Below, one piece after another: positions 6,474-7,998 of a stretch of 7,998 bases of DNA. The DNA is from Chitinophagales bacterium. GTDB lineage: Bacteria; Bacteroidota; Bacteroidia; Chitinophagales; Chitinophagaceae. The stretch is taken from positions 1 to 7,998 of the forward strand of contig JANXYS010000537.1 in the NCBI GenBank assembly GCA_025355935.1, read 5' to 3'. The notes under the pieces are model-generated. The model was not told the DNA's origin, ran no database searches, and saw only the letters and a program-made list of their open reading frames with translations. The translations under genes were made by a program, and so were the position numbers. The first letter of the stretch is position 1. Each line of letters starts with the position of its first letter.

Positions 6474-7289
6474 TCAATATTGCTCTGATTCATTTGGAAA
6501 TTCAGAACTTTTTACATCTTTAATGTAGAGCTGAACTGCACCTGTAATTTGTTCGTAAAGATTTAGATATTGCCGTAAAAACCGGGGCTTAAATTCGATG
6601 TTGATACCTAAGAGGTCATGCATAACCAACACTTGGCCATCGCAGGCGCCGCCTGCCCCAATTCCGATTGTGGGTATTTGCAATGACTTTGAAACCTCTG
6701 CTGCGAGGGTAGCGGGAATCTTTTCTAATACTATACCAAATGATCCGGCCTCTTGCAATAACAGCGCGTCGCTTCGCAATTTATCGGCCTCAGCTTCTTC
6801 TTTCGCACGTACGTTGTATGTACCAAATTTGTAGATACTTTGCGGTGTCAGTCCAAGGTGACCCATCACCGGGATGCCTGTATCAACAATTCTTTTTACA
6901 GATTCAAGTACTTCAATACCGCCTTCCAGCTTGATCGCGTGACCGCCCGTTTCCTTCATTATCCGAATGGCAGAGTGGAGTGCCTCTTTAGAATTTCCCT
7001 GGTAAGATCCAAATGGCAAATCAACAACCACAAAACATCTTTCTATCCCGCGCACAACAGAGGCCGCATGATAGATCATCTGGTCGAGGGTGATGGGTAG
7101 GGTAGTTTCATGGCCGGCCATTACATTGCTCGCACTGTCACCAACTAGGATAATGTCAATGCCGGCTGCATCAAAAATTCGGGCAAATGAAAAATCATAG
7201 GCCGTGATCATGGAGATCTTTTCGCCGCCAGCCTTCATTTTTTGTAAAATATTTGTAGTAACGCGTTTTACATCCGTGTGTACAGACAT
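6474..7289 (-). CDS. panB: 3-methyl-2-oxobutanoate hydroxymethyltransferase (PanB)
   Basis: PanB makes ketopantoate from 2-oxoisovalerate and 5,10-methylenetetrahydrofolate, the first committed step of pantothenate and coenzyme A synthesis, in the cytoplasm. The 271-residue length is normal. Family motifs appear in order: MITAYDFSFARIFDAAGID, ILVGDSASNVMAGHETTLP, VVVDLPFGSY, AIKLEGG, GHLGLTPQS, LEKIPATLA and TIGIGAGGACDGQVLVMHD. By comparison with the E. coli enzyme, the magnesium ligands correspond to Asp51, Asp90 and Glu122, and the catalytic glutamate to Glu189; all are present. The ATG at 7289 gives the expected N-terminus. The C-terminal 15-20 residues are polar and poorly conserved. No other pantothenate gene (panC, panD, panE) is in the window. 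A 165-bp gap separates it from the phosphatase gene upstream, so it probably has its own promoter, which I could not place with confidence. Confidence 0.97.
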   Translation of the reverse strand: MSVHTDVKRVTTNILQKMKAGGEKISMITAYDFSFARIFDAAGIDIILVGDSASNVMAGHETTLPITLDQMIYHAASVVRGIERCFVVVDLPFGSYQGNSKEALHSAIRIMKETGGHAIKLEGGIEVLESVKRIVDTGIPVMGHLGLTPQSIYKFGTYNVRAKEEAEADKLRSDALLLQEAGSFGIVLEKIPATLAAEVSKSLQIPTIGIGAGGACDGQVLVMHDLLGINIEFKPRFLRQYLNLYEQITGAVQLYIKDVKSSEFPNESEQY

Positions 7290-7454
7290 GCTATTGTTTT
7301 ATAAGTTAAAAAACTTTGCGAATGGAGATGGCTCTGCATTAGAATAAAACAAGTCCTGTATGGGATCGCACTGTAAATGTAGAGAGAATATTAATGCCAA
7401 CCCATTTTCCGCTTTTTTAAATCGACCTGATGGGGGCTTTTCAAATTATTAAAA

Positions 7455-7998
7455 TCATGCCGAGGCCACTTTAACTTCTTCCCATAAATGCTGTACAAGT
7501 CCATCGGCAAGTCCAATTTTGGGTACATATATTTCCTGCGCACCCGACCATCGCATAATATTTATATAGATAAGCAGGGCAGGGACGATTACATCTGCCC
7601 GATCCTCGCGAAGATTATATTTCGTTATTCTTTCAGGAAGCGGTACGGCCTCAAGCTCGCGATAAAAGTCGCGGAGTAGTTCAAAAGGCAGTGATTTTCC
7701 GTCTTTGCGTTTGCTGAGCGAGAAGACTTTGTTGATATTTCCACCGCTGCCTATTGCAACAACTTCTTTATGCCCCTTTGTTACGGCCTTAATAGTAGTC
7801 TTAAGCTCCTCCCATTCAAGGTCTGTAACCATATTTTTTAAAATCCTGATCGTGCCGATATTAAAGGATCTTTTAAATACAAGAATGCTGTTGCTAAAAA
7901 ATGAAATTTCAGTACTTCCACCTCCAACGTCTATGTACATATAACTATGATCCTTGTCCATATTTTCCGCGACATGATTTTCATAGATTAAGTTTGCT
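7455..7998 (-). CDS. Ppx/GppA family phosphatase, 3' part (5' end outside the window)
   Basis: The reading frame is open through the right edge of the window. Upstream of the internal Met at 7961 it continues as ANLIYENHVAEN, matching the region before the second phosphate-binding motif in Ppx/GppA proteins, so that Met is not the start. About 180 C-terminal residues are visible. They include YIDVGGGSTEISFF (the second phosphate-binding loop of the ASKHA fold), VAIGSGGNINKV (the nucleotide-side glycine motif) and the conserved ending IYVPKIGLADGLV. Related enzymes hydrolyse polyphosphate (exopolyphosphatase) or pppGpp; the two activities cannot be told apart here. The end shortly after GLADGLVQHLWEE indicates a short single-module form without the C-terminal HD-like domain of E. 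coli Ppx. The protein is presumably cytoplasmic. The missing part, perhaps 120 residues, should carry the first phosphate loop. Confidence 0.92.
   Translation of the reverse strand, partial: ANLIYENHVAENMDKDHSYMYIDVGGGSTEISFFSNSILVFKRSFNIGTIRILKNMVTDLEWEELKTTIKAVTKGHKEVVAIGSGGNINKVFSLSKRKDGKSLPFELLRDFYRELEAVPLPERITKYNLREDRADVIVPALLIYINIMRWSGAQEIYVPKIGLADGLVQHLWEEVKVASA

Noticed and set aside
7290..7454. Possible panB promoter (minus-strand TACATTTA at 7374-7381 with TTG at 7398-7400) or a small RNA in the 165-bp gap
   Set aside because: The box mismatches TAnnTTTG at its last base, the 16-base spacing is too short, and no stable hairpin with a T-run was found; nothing here can be supported.
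7488..7944. Plus-strand open frames at 7488-7679 and 7705-7944
   Set aside because: They are antisense to the Ppx/GppA gene, whose glycine-rich motifs are conserved in the minus-strand frame.

Overview
This window is most likely a piece of chromosome from a Bacteroidota bacterium, probably of the Chitinophagaceae/Sphingobacteriales type. Four things point there: signal peptides ending in a small residue followed by Gln, A/T-rich leaders without Shine-Dalgarno sequences, at least two sequences matching the Bacteroidota -7 promoter element TAnnTTTG, and the character of the subtilase and the TonB-dependent receptor. The genus is not determined. No rRNA, tRNA, insertion sequence, phage gene, CRISPR array or defence gene is visible.

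Six of the seven genes lie on the minus strand, so in transcription order the window reads from right to left. It starts with the 3' part of a Ppx/GppA-family phosphatase cut by the window edge (7455-7998). Next come panB for pantothenate synthesis (6474-7289) and a short BtuB-like TonB-dependent outer-membrane receptor (4514-6412), 61 bp apart and possibly co-transcribed. A small DUF1003 membrane protein (4085-4498) is the only plus-strand gene; it converges on the receptor gene with a 15 bp gap. It is divergent from an antiquitin-type (ALDH7) aldehyde dehydrogenase (2415-3941), followed by a secreted S8 subtilisin-like protease (670-2337) and a DinB-superfamily protein (67-603).

The genes do not form one pathway. 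They are a typical mixture of housekeeping (PanB, Ppx/GppA, ALDH7) and envelope/secreted functions (receptor, subtilase, DUF1003). The best non-coding signals are an 11-bp perfect stem with a T-run after the subtilase gene, whose T-run also forms a TAnnTTTG box just upstream of the DinB start; a weaker stem-loop after the DinB gene; and a TAnnTTTG box upstream of the subtilase. No stretch longer than 300 bases lacks a gene. The longest gap is 165 bp (7290-7454), where I see no convincing element.

I looked for an undescribed system and did not find one. The findings below are modest local observations.
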